In this document: positions 34,513 through 41,378 of the stretch, in pieces | Layout of the letters: the number at the start of each line of letters is the position of its first letter | Numbering within the stretch: the stretch's first letter is position 1 | Assembly (NCBI GenBank): GCA_027490985.1 | Contig: JAIXXC010000321.1 | Coordinates: forward strand, 1-46,057 | Direction: 5' to 3' | DNA: 46,057 bases | Source of the DNA: Verrucomicrobiales bacterium | GTDB taxonomy: Bacteria > Verrucomicrobiota > Verrucomicrobiia > Limisphaerales > UBA9464 | Translations under genes and position numbers: made by a program | Notes under the pieces: generated by a model | The model's input: the letters and a program-made list of their open reading frames with translations, nothing else | Database searches by the model: none | Told to the model about the DNA's origin: nothing

Positions 34513-35573
34513 TGAACACCGTCTTGTTTCGTGCCGATGCCTCTGACGCTCTGGGCGGCGGCCACTGGGCGCGCTGCGGCGCTCTTGCAACCGCGCTACG
34601 GCACCGCGGTTTTCGGACCCTCCTTGCTGCACGCCCCCCGACCAACGGCCTAACACCATCGCCGCCCTGCGGCATGGAGATTCATTGGCTGAAATCTTCC
34701 GAACGCAATCCGTTGGCTGATGCGGAAGAGTGCGTCGCACTCGTCGAGACCACAGGTGCCGGCCATATCGTCGTCGACCACTACGGACTAGATTGCATGT
34801 GGGAGAGTTGGGTGCGACGCGCTTGCCCTGATGCGAGAATGATTGCTCTTGAGGACCTGCCAAATCGCCACCACAACGCGCACCTGTTGCTGGCACCAGC
34901 CGGCAGCGAAGTCGGGGAAGAGTTTCGACCCTGGCTTGCACCGGATACCTGTTACCTTGGCGGCCCCACATTCGCCCTTTTACGGCCCGAATTTGCTTTG
35001 GTCCGGCCCGAGGCGTTGATTCGACGCACCTCTGCGCCGATGAAGACCAAAGCGTTGACGGTGTTGATCGCCATGGGCGCGACCGACCCGGACGGGCTCT
35101 CGCTAGACGCCCTCGCCGGCGCCAGAGCCTCCGGAGTTGCCGGATCCATCACAGTGGTACTTGGCTCCGCCTCACCCGTCATCAATCGCGTGCACTCCGC
35201 CGTGACCGCAGACCCTGAGGCCCGCCTTATTGTTGACGAGATGGAAATGGCTGCCCTCATGACTCTTTGCGATCTTGGAATCGGCGCCGCAGGCGGCACG
35301 AGCTGGGAACGCTGTGCCGTCGGTCTGCCTGCCCTCGCTGTCTGTGTCTCGACAAACCAGGCCGAGGTAGCCGCGAGACTCGACAAGACCTCTGCCGCGC
35401 TGGTCGTCCAAGGACCACGTCCATCTGTCCAAGAGTATGCCGACGGTTTGCGCGCACTCGCCGAACCGTCCACCCGTCTAGGTATCTCCCGCAACGCGGC
35501 GGCATTGTGCGACGGAGCAGGCGCCCAGCGCGTCGCGGAACATCTGCTTACCACTTTGGCCAATCCTAAATGA
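34512..35573 (+). CDS. pseG: UDP-2,4-diacetamido-2,4,6-trideoxy-altropyranose hydrolase
   Basis: PseG releases UDP from the nucleotide sugar before condensation with phosphoenolpyruvate. This 353-aa GT-B-fold hydrolase starts MNTVLFRADASDALGGGHWARC, the G-rich loop with the conserved His typical of PseG. VVDHYGLDCMWE, the conserved aspartates in LEDLPNRHHNAHLLL, LIAMGATDPDGL and AAGGTSWERCAVGLPAL follow, as in family members. It overlaps pseF by 1 bp and pseI by 4 bp, so the genes are translationally coupled. Confidence 0.93.
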   Translation: MNTVLFRADASDALGGGHWARCGALATALRHRGFRTLLAARPPTNGLTPSPPCGMEIHWLKSSERNPLADAEECVALVETTGAGHIVVDHYGLDCMWESWVRRACPDARMIALEDLPNRHHNAHLLLAPAGSEVGEEFRPWLAPDTCYLGGPTFALLRPEFALVRPEALIRRTSAPMKTKALTVLIAMGATDPDGLSLDALAGARASGVAGSITVVLGSASPVINRVHSAVTADPEARLIVDEMEMAALMTLCDLGIGAAGGTSWERCAVGLPALAVCVSTNQAEVAARLDKTSAALVVQGPRPSVQEYADGLRALAEPSTRLGISRNAAALCDGAGAQRVAEHLLTTLANPK

Positions 35574-36610
35574 AACTCAACGACCACACTCTAGGAGCCG
35601 GGAATCCAGCATTCCTCATCGCCGAGATCGGTATCAACCACAACGGGGACCTCGATCTCGCCCGTGCGACAATCGACGCTGCGATCCAAGCCGGCGCCGA
35701 TGCGGTCAAGTTCCAGAACTACGAGACGCAAGACTTCATCAGCGACCGTAACCTGACGTTCACCTATCGCAGTCAGGGGCGGGAAGTCATCGAAAGCCAG
35801 TACGAGATGTTCAAGCGCTTCGAGCTGAATGAAAAAATGCTTGAGGCCATCGCTGCCTACTGTGCCGCCCGAGGCACCGTGTTCCTCAGCACACCTACAG
35901 GGGAACGTGGCGTCGCAGCACTCCAGCGCGCAGGCTGCCCTGCCCTGAAGAACGGCTCCGATTTTATAGGCCATCTGCCTCTCATCGCCGCGATGGCTCG
36001 AACAGGACTTCCCACACTGATTTCAACCGGCATGGCGACCGAGGACGAAATATCCGAGGCTGTCGCCGCATTCCGCTCGGCCGGTGGCGTAGATCTGGTT
36101 CTTCTGCACTGCATCTCGGCCTATCCGGCGCCTGCCGACTCGGTCAACCTCCGAAAACTTGCCACAATCAAGGAACGCTTCGGCTGCCTTGTGGGGTTCA
36201 GCGACCATACCGAGGGACATGAAGCCGCCGCACTGGCTGTCGCATGCGGCGCGTGCGTCGTCGAGAAGCACTTCACACTCGATCATGACCTGCCGGGACC
36301 AGACCACTGGTTCTCAAGCACTCCAAGCGAGTTTGCAGCACTGGTGAGGTCTGTGCGTCGCACGGAATTGATGCTCGGCTCTGCCGCGCTGGAACCTGCC
36401 GGTGTTGAGGCGACGAGCAGAAAGGATTACCGACTATCATGCGTCGCCGCCACCGACCTTGCGGCTGGCTCTTTGATCTCGCCCGCCACGCTGGCGTTTC
36501 AACGCCCCGGGCATGGCGTGGCTCCGCGCGATGCCGCGCAACTGCATGGGCGCCGGCTTCGGATCGGCATCCGACAGGGCGAAGTCATACAGATGGAACA
36601 TCTTGCATGA
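35570..36610 (+). CDS. pseI: Pseudaminic/sialic acid synthase (NeuB family)
   Basis: This 346-aa TIM-barrel synthase condenses the deacetylated hexose with phosphoenolpyruvate to make a nonulosonic acid. Motifs are FLIAEIGINHNGDLDLA, ADAVKFQNYETQDF, LSTPTGERGV, LKNGSDFIGHLPLI, VGFSDHTEGHEAA and VVEKHFTLDHDLPGPDHWFS. A C-terminal SAF/antifreeze-like domain (about 285-346) includes SLISPATLAFQRPGHGVAP. The pathway context (pseF, pseG, pseH around it) makes pseudaminic acid the likely product. The barrel motifs also resemble NeuB and legionaminate synthases, so the exact sugar is inferred. ATGA overlaps occur at both ends. Confidence 0.85.
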   Translation: MKLNDHTLGAGNPAFLIAEIGINHNGDLDLARATIDAAIQAGADAVKFQNYETQDFISDRNLTFTYRSQGREVIESQYEMFKRFELNEKMLEAIAAYCAARGTVFLSTPTGERGVAALQRAGCPALKNGSDFIGHLPLIAAMARTGLPTLISTGMATEDEISEAVAAFRSAGGVDLVLLHCISAYPAPADSVNLRKLATIKERFGCLVGFSDHTEGHEAAALAVACGACVVEKHFTLDHDLPGPDHWFSSTPSEFAALVRSVRRTELMLGSAALEPAGVEATSRKDYRLSCVAATDLAAGSLISPATLAFQRPGHGVAPRDAAQLHGRRLRIGIRQGEVIQMEHLA

Positions 36611-37158
36611 ACACTAGTCCTCATTTGCAACTCCGACCCGCCGTAGCGGCTGATGAGGCTAGGCTACTGACGTGGCGCAATGACCCTTGGATCCTCGCCC
36701 TCGGCTCACTCAACCGGAATGTGACTGCCGACGAGCACCATGTTTGGTTTGCCAAACGCATCACCAACGCGAGACACCCGATCTGGGTCATCGAAATCGC
36801 GGGCGAGCCGGCAGGCATGGTTCGCCTAGATCCCTGCTCGGACCCCACCGTGGCAAAGGTATCACTCTACCTGATCAGAGCCCACTGCGGACAGGGTCAC
36901 GGCAGGAAGGTGCTCGCACTCACGGCGGAAGCCGCAACCAACCTAGGCTATCGGGAACTCCACGCATCGGTGCGTCAGGACAACGTACGGTCGCAGCGAG
37001 CGTTTCTGAGTGCTGGCTATCTGATGGAGGCTCTGGGTGAACCCGAATTGACTATGCGACTGTCGCTTGATGACGCGACCGCTGCCAGACCGGTGTCCAT
37101 CAACAAACCAAACCCATCCGCCCATGACGATGCACCGCCAGTCTCATGTGCCGCATAA
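36607..37158 (+). CDS. pseH: GNAT acetyltransferase, likely PseH
   Basis: This 183-aa GNAT-fold protein begins MNTSPHLQLRPAVAADEARLLTWRND and shows a V/IGxAG-type core (IEIAGEPAGMVRLDP) and the acetyl-CoA-binding segment RAHCGQGHGRKVLAL. PseH acetylates the 4-amino group of the UDP-sugar between PseC and PseG, and this gene fills that position in an otherwise complete pathway. The start at 36607 gives the usual ATGA overlap with pseI. The last 20 or so residues (RPVSINKPNPSAHDDAPP) look disordered. The downstream aminotransferase overlaps its 3' end by about 35 bp. Confidence 0.83.
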   Translation: MNTSPHLQLRPAVAADEARLLTWRNDPWILALGSLNRNVTADEHHVWFAKRITNARHPIWVIEIAGEPAGMVRLDPCSDPTVAKVSLYLIRAHCGQGHGRKVLALTAEAATNLGYRELHASVRQDNVRSQRAFLSAGYLMEALGEPELTMRLSLDDATAARPVSINKPNPSAHDDAPPVSCAA

Positions 37159-38191
37159 CCGTCTCACCCATTCGGTAGAGGAGGAGCAGGCCGTGTTGCG
37201 AGTGGTCCGCTCTGGCCGATGGTCTCAGGGAGAGGAAGTCCTTGCGCTTGAGACCGAGATCGCCAGGGTGGCAGGAGTGTCCAACGCAGTTGGCGTGGGT
37301 TCCGGCCTTGGCGCACTGCGCCTAGCGCTCTCGGCACTCGGCACGGCCCCTGGAAGCCGAATAGGTGTGCCGGCGTACTCATGCGTCGCCCTCGCCAACG
37401 CCGTTCTCGCGCTCGGCGCGGTCCCCGTGCCACTCGAAGTAGAGCCTGAGACGTGGGTGCTCTCCAAGGCATCTGTCGCAGCCGAGATTGCCTCCGGTCG
37501 AGGGCTACACGCGGCGCTTGCCGTTCATACCTTCGGTTGCCCCGCACCGGTGGCCGAGATCGAAACGCTTGGCATACCCGTGATTGAGGACTGCTCCCAC
37601 GGGTTCGGTCTTGAGCCCCTCGGGCGGCTAGGCCGCATGGCTATCCTTTCGCTCCACGCCACCAAACTGCTCGGTGCAGGGGAAGGCGGTATCGTGCTCA
37701 CCAACGATGACTCGCTCGCGGATCGGGTCCGATCCGCGCGCGATTACGCAGACAAGGTTCCTGCCTCATGGCGGCTCAACGACCGTATGACCGACTTGAC
37801 CGCGGCTCTTGCGCGCTGCCAACTGGCCCGGCTGCCCAAGACAATCGTCCGGCGCGCAGAACTCGCTGCACGCTATCACATGCTGCTTTCCGGTGCCGGT
37901 TGCATGCTACCGGCTCTGGTGGACGGCAGAGTCTGGTATCGTTACGCGGTCTCCTCCGCCGACGCCGAACCGCTAATGACGCAATTGGCAAATAGTGGAA
38001 TCGCCACCGCGCGCCCGGTCGAGGACTGGTGCGGTGCGAACTCAGCCGAACCCTTGGTCAGGACACCTGTCGCCGCTCGAGCCTACAAACGCCTGCTTTC
38101 ACTACCACTCTACCCGACACTCACAGAATCCGAGCAGGACCTCGTGGGCACCCACCTGGTTCAACTGCTCGCAAAAGGTTTCCCCCAATGA
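37124..38191 (+). CDS. Second DegT/DnrJ/EryC1/StrS aminotransferase
   Basis: This 355-aa protein is a sugar-aminotransferase paralogue of PseC. It has GVGSGLGALRLALSALG, the aspartate region PVIEDCSHGFGLEP, the PLP lysine in SLHATKLLGAGEGG and RLNDRMTDLTAALARCQL. The pathway already has PseC, so this enzyme probably aminates a different keto-sugar intermediate or works on an added branch. The ATG at 37124 overlaps pseH by 35 bp; a GTG 24 bp further on would reduce the overlap. Its stop overlaps the next start codon as ATGA. Confidence 0.88.
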   Translation: MTMHRQSHVPHNRLTHSVEEEQAVLRVVRSGRWSQGEEVLALETEIARVAGVSNAVGVGSGLGALRLALSALGTAPGSRIGVPAYSCVALANAVLALGAVPVPLEVEPETWVLSKASVAAEIASGRGLHAALAVHTFGCPAPVAEIETLGIPVIEDCSHGFGLEPLGRLGRMAILSLHATKLLGAGEGGIVLTNDDSLADRVRSARDYADKVPASWRLNDRMTDLTAALARCQLARLPKTIVRRAELAARYHMLLSGAGCMLPALVDGRVWYRYAVSSADAEPLMTQLANSGIATARPVEDWCGANSAEPLVRTPVAARAYKRLLSLPLYPTLTESEQDLVGTHLVQLLAKGFPQ

Positions 38192-38811
38192 GCACCAACG
38201 CTCCATTCGACGCGATCGCGAACTTCTACAATCGTCGTGTCGCCGAATATGGCCACCATCCCAGAGCATGCGACTACGGACATGCCGAATCCCAAAAGTG
38301 CAAGTTCCACACCCTCTCATCCGCCCTCGATTATACTGATCGATCCGTGCTCGACGTGGGCTGCGGTTTCGCAGACTACGCAGACCATCTCACAGAATCC
38401 TTCCGCGGGATCACCTACAGTGGTTTGGACCTTTCGCCCGCAATGATCGCACACGCGCGAGCCACCCACCCTGACCTTGATCTGCGGGTGGGAAATATTC
38501 TGGACGAGGATGCAACTTGTTGCCCAAGCCACGACATCGTCTCTGCCAACGGCATCTTCTATCTCCTCGGTACCGAAGCGCATGCTCTGATGCGCCAACT
38601 GGTGGCAACGATGTTCGCCCGGTGCCGCGAGGCCGTCATCTTCAATTCCCTCAGCACCTGGGCCGACCTTCGTGAACCGGGCGAGTTCTATGCAGACCCG
38701 CTCAACACCGTCGAGTGGTGCCGCAAGCTGACGCCATGGGTCACCCTACATCACGATTATCTCCCCCATGATTTCACCGTCGTGCTGCGCCGCGAGAGGA
38801 ATGGCCCATGA
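38188..38811 (+). CDS. Class I SAM-dependent methyltransferase
   Basis: This 207-aa protein has motif I SVLDVGCGFADYADHL, YSGLDLSPAMIAHARATHPD (motif II acidic residue region) and DIVSANGIFYLLG. These mark the Rossmann methyltransferase fold. Its substrate is unknown; its place between the second aminotransferase and the WbqC gene suggests methylation of the sugar amine or another sugar group. ATGA overlaps on both sides show tight coupling. Confidence 0.9.
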   Translation: MSTNAPFDAIANFYNRRVAEYGHHPRACDYGHAESQKCKFHTLSSALDYTDRSVLDVGCGFADYADHLTESFRGITYSGLDLSPAMIAHARATHPDLDLRVGNILDEDATCCPSHDIVSANGIFYLLGTEAHALMRQLVATMFARCREAVIFNSLSTWADLREPGEFYADPLNTVEWCRKLTPWVTLHHDYLPHDFTVVLRRERNGP

Positions 38812-39518
38812 CCGTCTCGATCAACCAACCCGCCTACCTGCCGTGGCTCGGATACTTCAACCGGATCGCCTTATCCGACCTGCACATCGTTCTCGATCAC
38901 GTGCAGTTCGAGAAGAACAGCTTCGTCAACCGCAACAAAGCGCGGACCAGGCAGGGTTGGACTTGGCTCACAGTGCCCCTGGCCACAAAAGGCCGGTTTG
39001 GTCACCTTTCGATTAACAGCCTGAGCATCGCACCGAACGACCCTTGGGCCCGAAAACACTGGACGACAATCCGCACGAGCTACGCCCGCGCACCTTTTTT
39101 CAAAGATCTCGCCCCTGCATACGAAGCCCTATACACAAAACCTTGGATGGACTTCCTACCGATGGCCCGCGATTTTATGAGACAACATTTAGCCGACTTA
39201 GCCATCGACACTCCGGTGCTGTCCAGTTCGACCATGGGAGTTCAAGGGACTAAGAGCGATCTCGTGCTCAACCTCTGCCGAGCCGTGGGTGCCGACATCT
39301 ACCTCTCCGGCCCACTTGGGCGGGACTACCTCGATGAGGAAGCTTTCGCCTCCGCCGGAATCGACATCAAGTATCAGGACTTCGAACACCCAATCTACAA
39401 GCAATGCCAGCCGGGCCCATTCGAGCCAGCGATGGGGGTGCTCGACCTTCTGTTCAACCTGGGGCCATCCAGTCGCGCCCTGGTTCTTAAAGGATCCAGC
39501 CGACCACAGGCAGCATGA
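38808..39518 (+). CDS. WbqC-like family protein
   Basis: This 236-aa protein opens MTVSINQPAYLPWLGYFNRIALSD, followed by DHVQFEKNSFVNRNK, the hallmark of the WbqC-like family found in O-antigen and surface-glycan loci. Later segments such as DIYLSGPLGRDYLDE and DFEHPIYKQCQPGPFEP also fit. The family's reaction is not established; roles in sugar acylation or amide formation have been considered. Here it lies in a coupled block of sugar-tailoring genes, overlapping the methyltransferase by 4 bp and followed after 31 bp by a PIG-L-like deacetylase. Confidence 0.92.
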   Translation: MTVSINQPAYLPWLGYFNRIALSDLHIVLDHVQFEKNSFVNRNKARTRQGWTWLTVPLATKGRFGHLSINSLSIAPNDPWARKHWTTIRTSYARAPFFKDLAPAYEALYTKPWMDFLPMARDFMRQHLADLAIDTPVLSSSTMGVQGTKSDLVLNLCRAVGADIYLSGPLGRDYLDEEAFASAGIDIKYQDFEHPIYKQCQPGPFEPAMGVLDLLFNLGPSSRALVLKGSSRPQAA

Positions 39519-39549
39519 ACTCAGGCGCCACCGTTCCACAACTCATCGC

Positions 39550-40242
39550 ATGAACAGAAGCATACTTGTCGTCGCAGCGCATCCTGATGATGAAACACTG
39601 GGTCTTGGCGGCACGATAGCGTGCCATACAGCCGCCGGAGACCGTGTCGCCGTGCTGTTTCTGACCGATGGCGTACGATCCCGGGGCACCATCGCAGACT
39701 CCAATCTCGATTCAGCCGCTGATCGCCGCCGCAGGGCCAGCCTTGCCGCCCTTGCTGAACTTGGCGCAACTCCTCATGCCTTCGGCAACTTCCCCGACAA
39801 CGCTCTCGACTCGGTGCCGATGCTGGAAATCGTGCGATTCATCGAGGCTGCCAAGAATGCGCTTCGACCGAGCGTCATCTACACACACCATGTCGGTGAC
39901 CTAAACATCGACCACCGACGCGCAGCTCAGGCTGTTTGGACAGCATTCCGCCCCCAACCGAACGAGGCCTGGGAAAGTATCTACGCATTTGAGGTCCCCA
40001 GCAGCACAGAGTGGGGCGGCGACATCGGATGTGGGTTCGCACCAGATACGTTTGTCGACATCACTCCCTGGTGGTCTCAGAAGGCCTCGGCCCTTCGTTG
40101 CTATGAGGAGGAGATGCGCCCAGCTCCGCACGCCCGAAGCCATGCCGGCGTGGAAGCACTCTCGCGTTGGCGGGGGGCAAGCGTAGGCTTCCAACATGCC
40201 GAGGCTCTCGTCACCCACCGACGTCGTCTCACCCAATGCTGA
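39550..40242 (+). CDS. PIG-L/LmbE-family deacetylase
   Basis: This 230-aa protein begins MNRSILVVAAHPDDETLGLGGT, the zinc-binding AHPDDE motif of the PIG-L/LmbE family, with the second His-rich signature in YTHHVGDLNIDHRRA. These enzymes remove N-acetyl groups from GlcNAc-type sugars. In this setting it may deacetylate a sugar amine so that another group can be added. The ATG at 39550 is chosen because the ORF-track start (39289) overlaps the WbqC gene for over 200 bp. It lies 42 bp before the Pse-associated methylase gene. Confidence 0.92.
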   Translation: MNRSILVVAAHPDDETLGLGGTIACHTAAGDRVAVLFLTDGVRSRGTIADSNLDSAADRRRRASLAALAELGATPHAFGNFPDNALDSVPMLEIVRFIEAAKNALRPSVIYTHHVGDLNIDHRRAAQAVWTAFRPQPNEAWESIYAFEVPSSTEWGGDIGCGFAPDTFVDITPWWSQKASALRCYEEEMRPAPHARSHAGVEALSRWRGASVGFQHAEALVTHRRRLTQC

Positions 40243-40284
40243 ACCGCTTCGCCTTATCGATCGCAATCCATCCGACCGCCCCAA

Positions 40285-40917
40285 ATGCCCAACCAACTCA
40301 CCACCGACCAAGAGCACTTCTGGCAAGGCTCTTTCGGAGACTCCTACAGCGACCGTAACCGCGGTCCTGATCTCGTAGCTGCTAACGCAGCCTTCTTCGG
40401 CCGCATCCTTTCACGTGCTCCCGGAATCCAGAGCATCCTCGAACTCGGAGCCAACATCGGTCTCAACCTCCAAGCCCTCCGGCAACTCCTTCCATCCGCA
40501 CGACTATCGGCAGTCGAAATCAACACTCGCGCAGCCACGGAACTATCCCGAATACAGCCTGATGTGGCCCTGACCATCGGATCGATCCTAGACTACAAAC
40601 CCATTGCCACTTCCGATCTAGTCTTCACCAAAGGTGTGCTCATCCACCTGAACCCTGAATGCCTACCCAGAGCCTATGATCTGATGTATCACGCCTCGGC
40701 GCGATTTCTGCTTGTTGCGGAATACTACAACCCTGAACCGATCGAGATCACCTATCGCGGCCACACAGCGCGACTCTTCAAGCGCGACTTCGCAGGAGAT
40801 TTAGTGAATCGGTTTCCTGATTTAGCCATTATCGACTACGGTTTCATTTACCACCGCGATCCCGTTTTCCCGCAGGATGACATAACTTGGTTTCTCCTCG
40901 AGAAGCGTCCAACTTGA
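40285..40917 (+). CDS. Pseudaminic acid biosynthesis-associated methylase
   Basis: This 210-aa SAM methyltransferase-like protein resembles the family named for its association with pseudaminic acid loci (TIGR03587). It starts PNQLTTDQEHFWQGSFGDSYSDRNRG, followed by SILELGANIGLNLQAL (SAM motif I) and LVFTKGVLIHLNPECLPRAY. The C-terminal VAEYYNPEPIEITYRGHTARLFKRDFAGD is typical. The substrate is unknown, but its presence supports assignment of the locus to Pse or a derivative. It ends the run of closely spaced genes; a 461-bp gap follows. Confidence 0.9.
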   Translation: MPNQLTTDQEHFWQGSFGDSYSDRNRGPDLVAANAAFFGRILSRAPGIQSILELGANIGLNLQALRQLLPSARLSAVEINTRAATELSRIQPDVALTIGSILDYKPIATSDLVFTKGVLIHLNPECLPRAYDLMYHASARFLLVAEYYNPEPIEITYRGHTARLFKRDFAGDLVNRFPDLAIIDYGFIYHRDPVFPQDDITWFLLEKRPT

Positions 40918-41378
40918 AATCTTAACGACTGAATAGTCAGATCCAGGCCAAGTTACACTACGAGGCCATCAAAATGTGTCGGGATGCTAACTCTCGATGA
41001 GAGCCAACGGGATTCGCAGTCTATCAACATCCTCATCTAAATGTTTCACTCGTTGACGATACAATAAACCGACTCATCAATCAGCGATCGCTGTCGCTCG
41101 GATCGAGGCTTGCCTTTCTCGATCAGACCTTATCGAATCCGGGGCCGCATCCAATTCTCTCAGGCAGATTTTTCCTTTTCCAGCCACTCTCGGGCTTTGA
41201 ACTCCTATTTTTTGGGGCGACTAGGCAAAATGCACCACCATTTCGTTGCTTACCATTGGCACTTTTTTTGCTTCCAGTGGACCAAGCTCGATTATTAAAT
41301 GAAACATGGCCGAGCAATTGACCGTCGGCTTTACGAAATGCCATCCATTTGCTGCTTATTGTGTTGAATGCTCCCCTC
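40918..41378. other. 461-bp AT-richer gap before the large glycosyltransferase
   Basis: No gene is supported; the 62-aa plus-strand frame (41110-41298) and its 85-aa antisense frame show no recognisable feature. The region is richer in A and T than most of the window. It contains a perfect sigma-54-type promoter match at 41257-41272. No clear terminator for the upstream pse-block transcript was seen. Confidence 0.6.
41257..41272 (+). promoter_or_regulatory. Sigma-54 (-24/-12) promoter of the large glycosyltransferase
   Basis: TGGCACTTTTTTTGCT matches TGGCAC-N5-TTGCW exactly, with GG and GC in the required phase. Predicted start of transcription is about 41,284, giving a leader of about 95 nt before the ATG at 41379. 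Confidence 0.7.
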
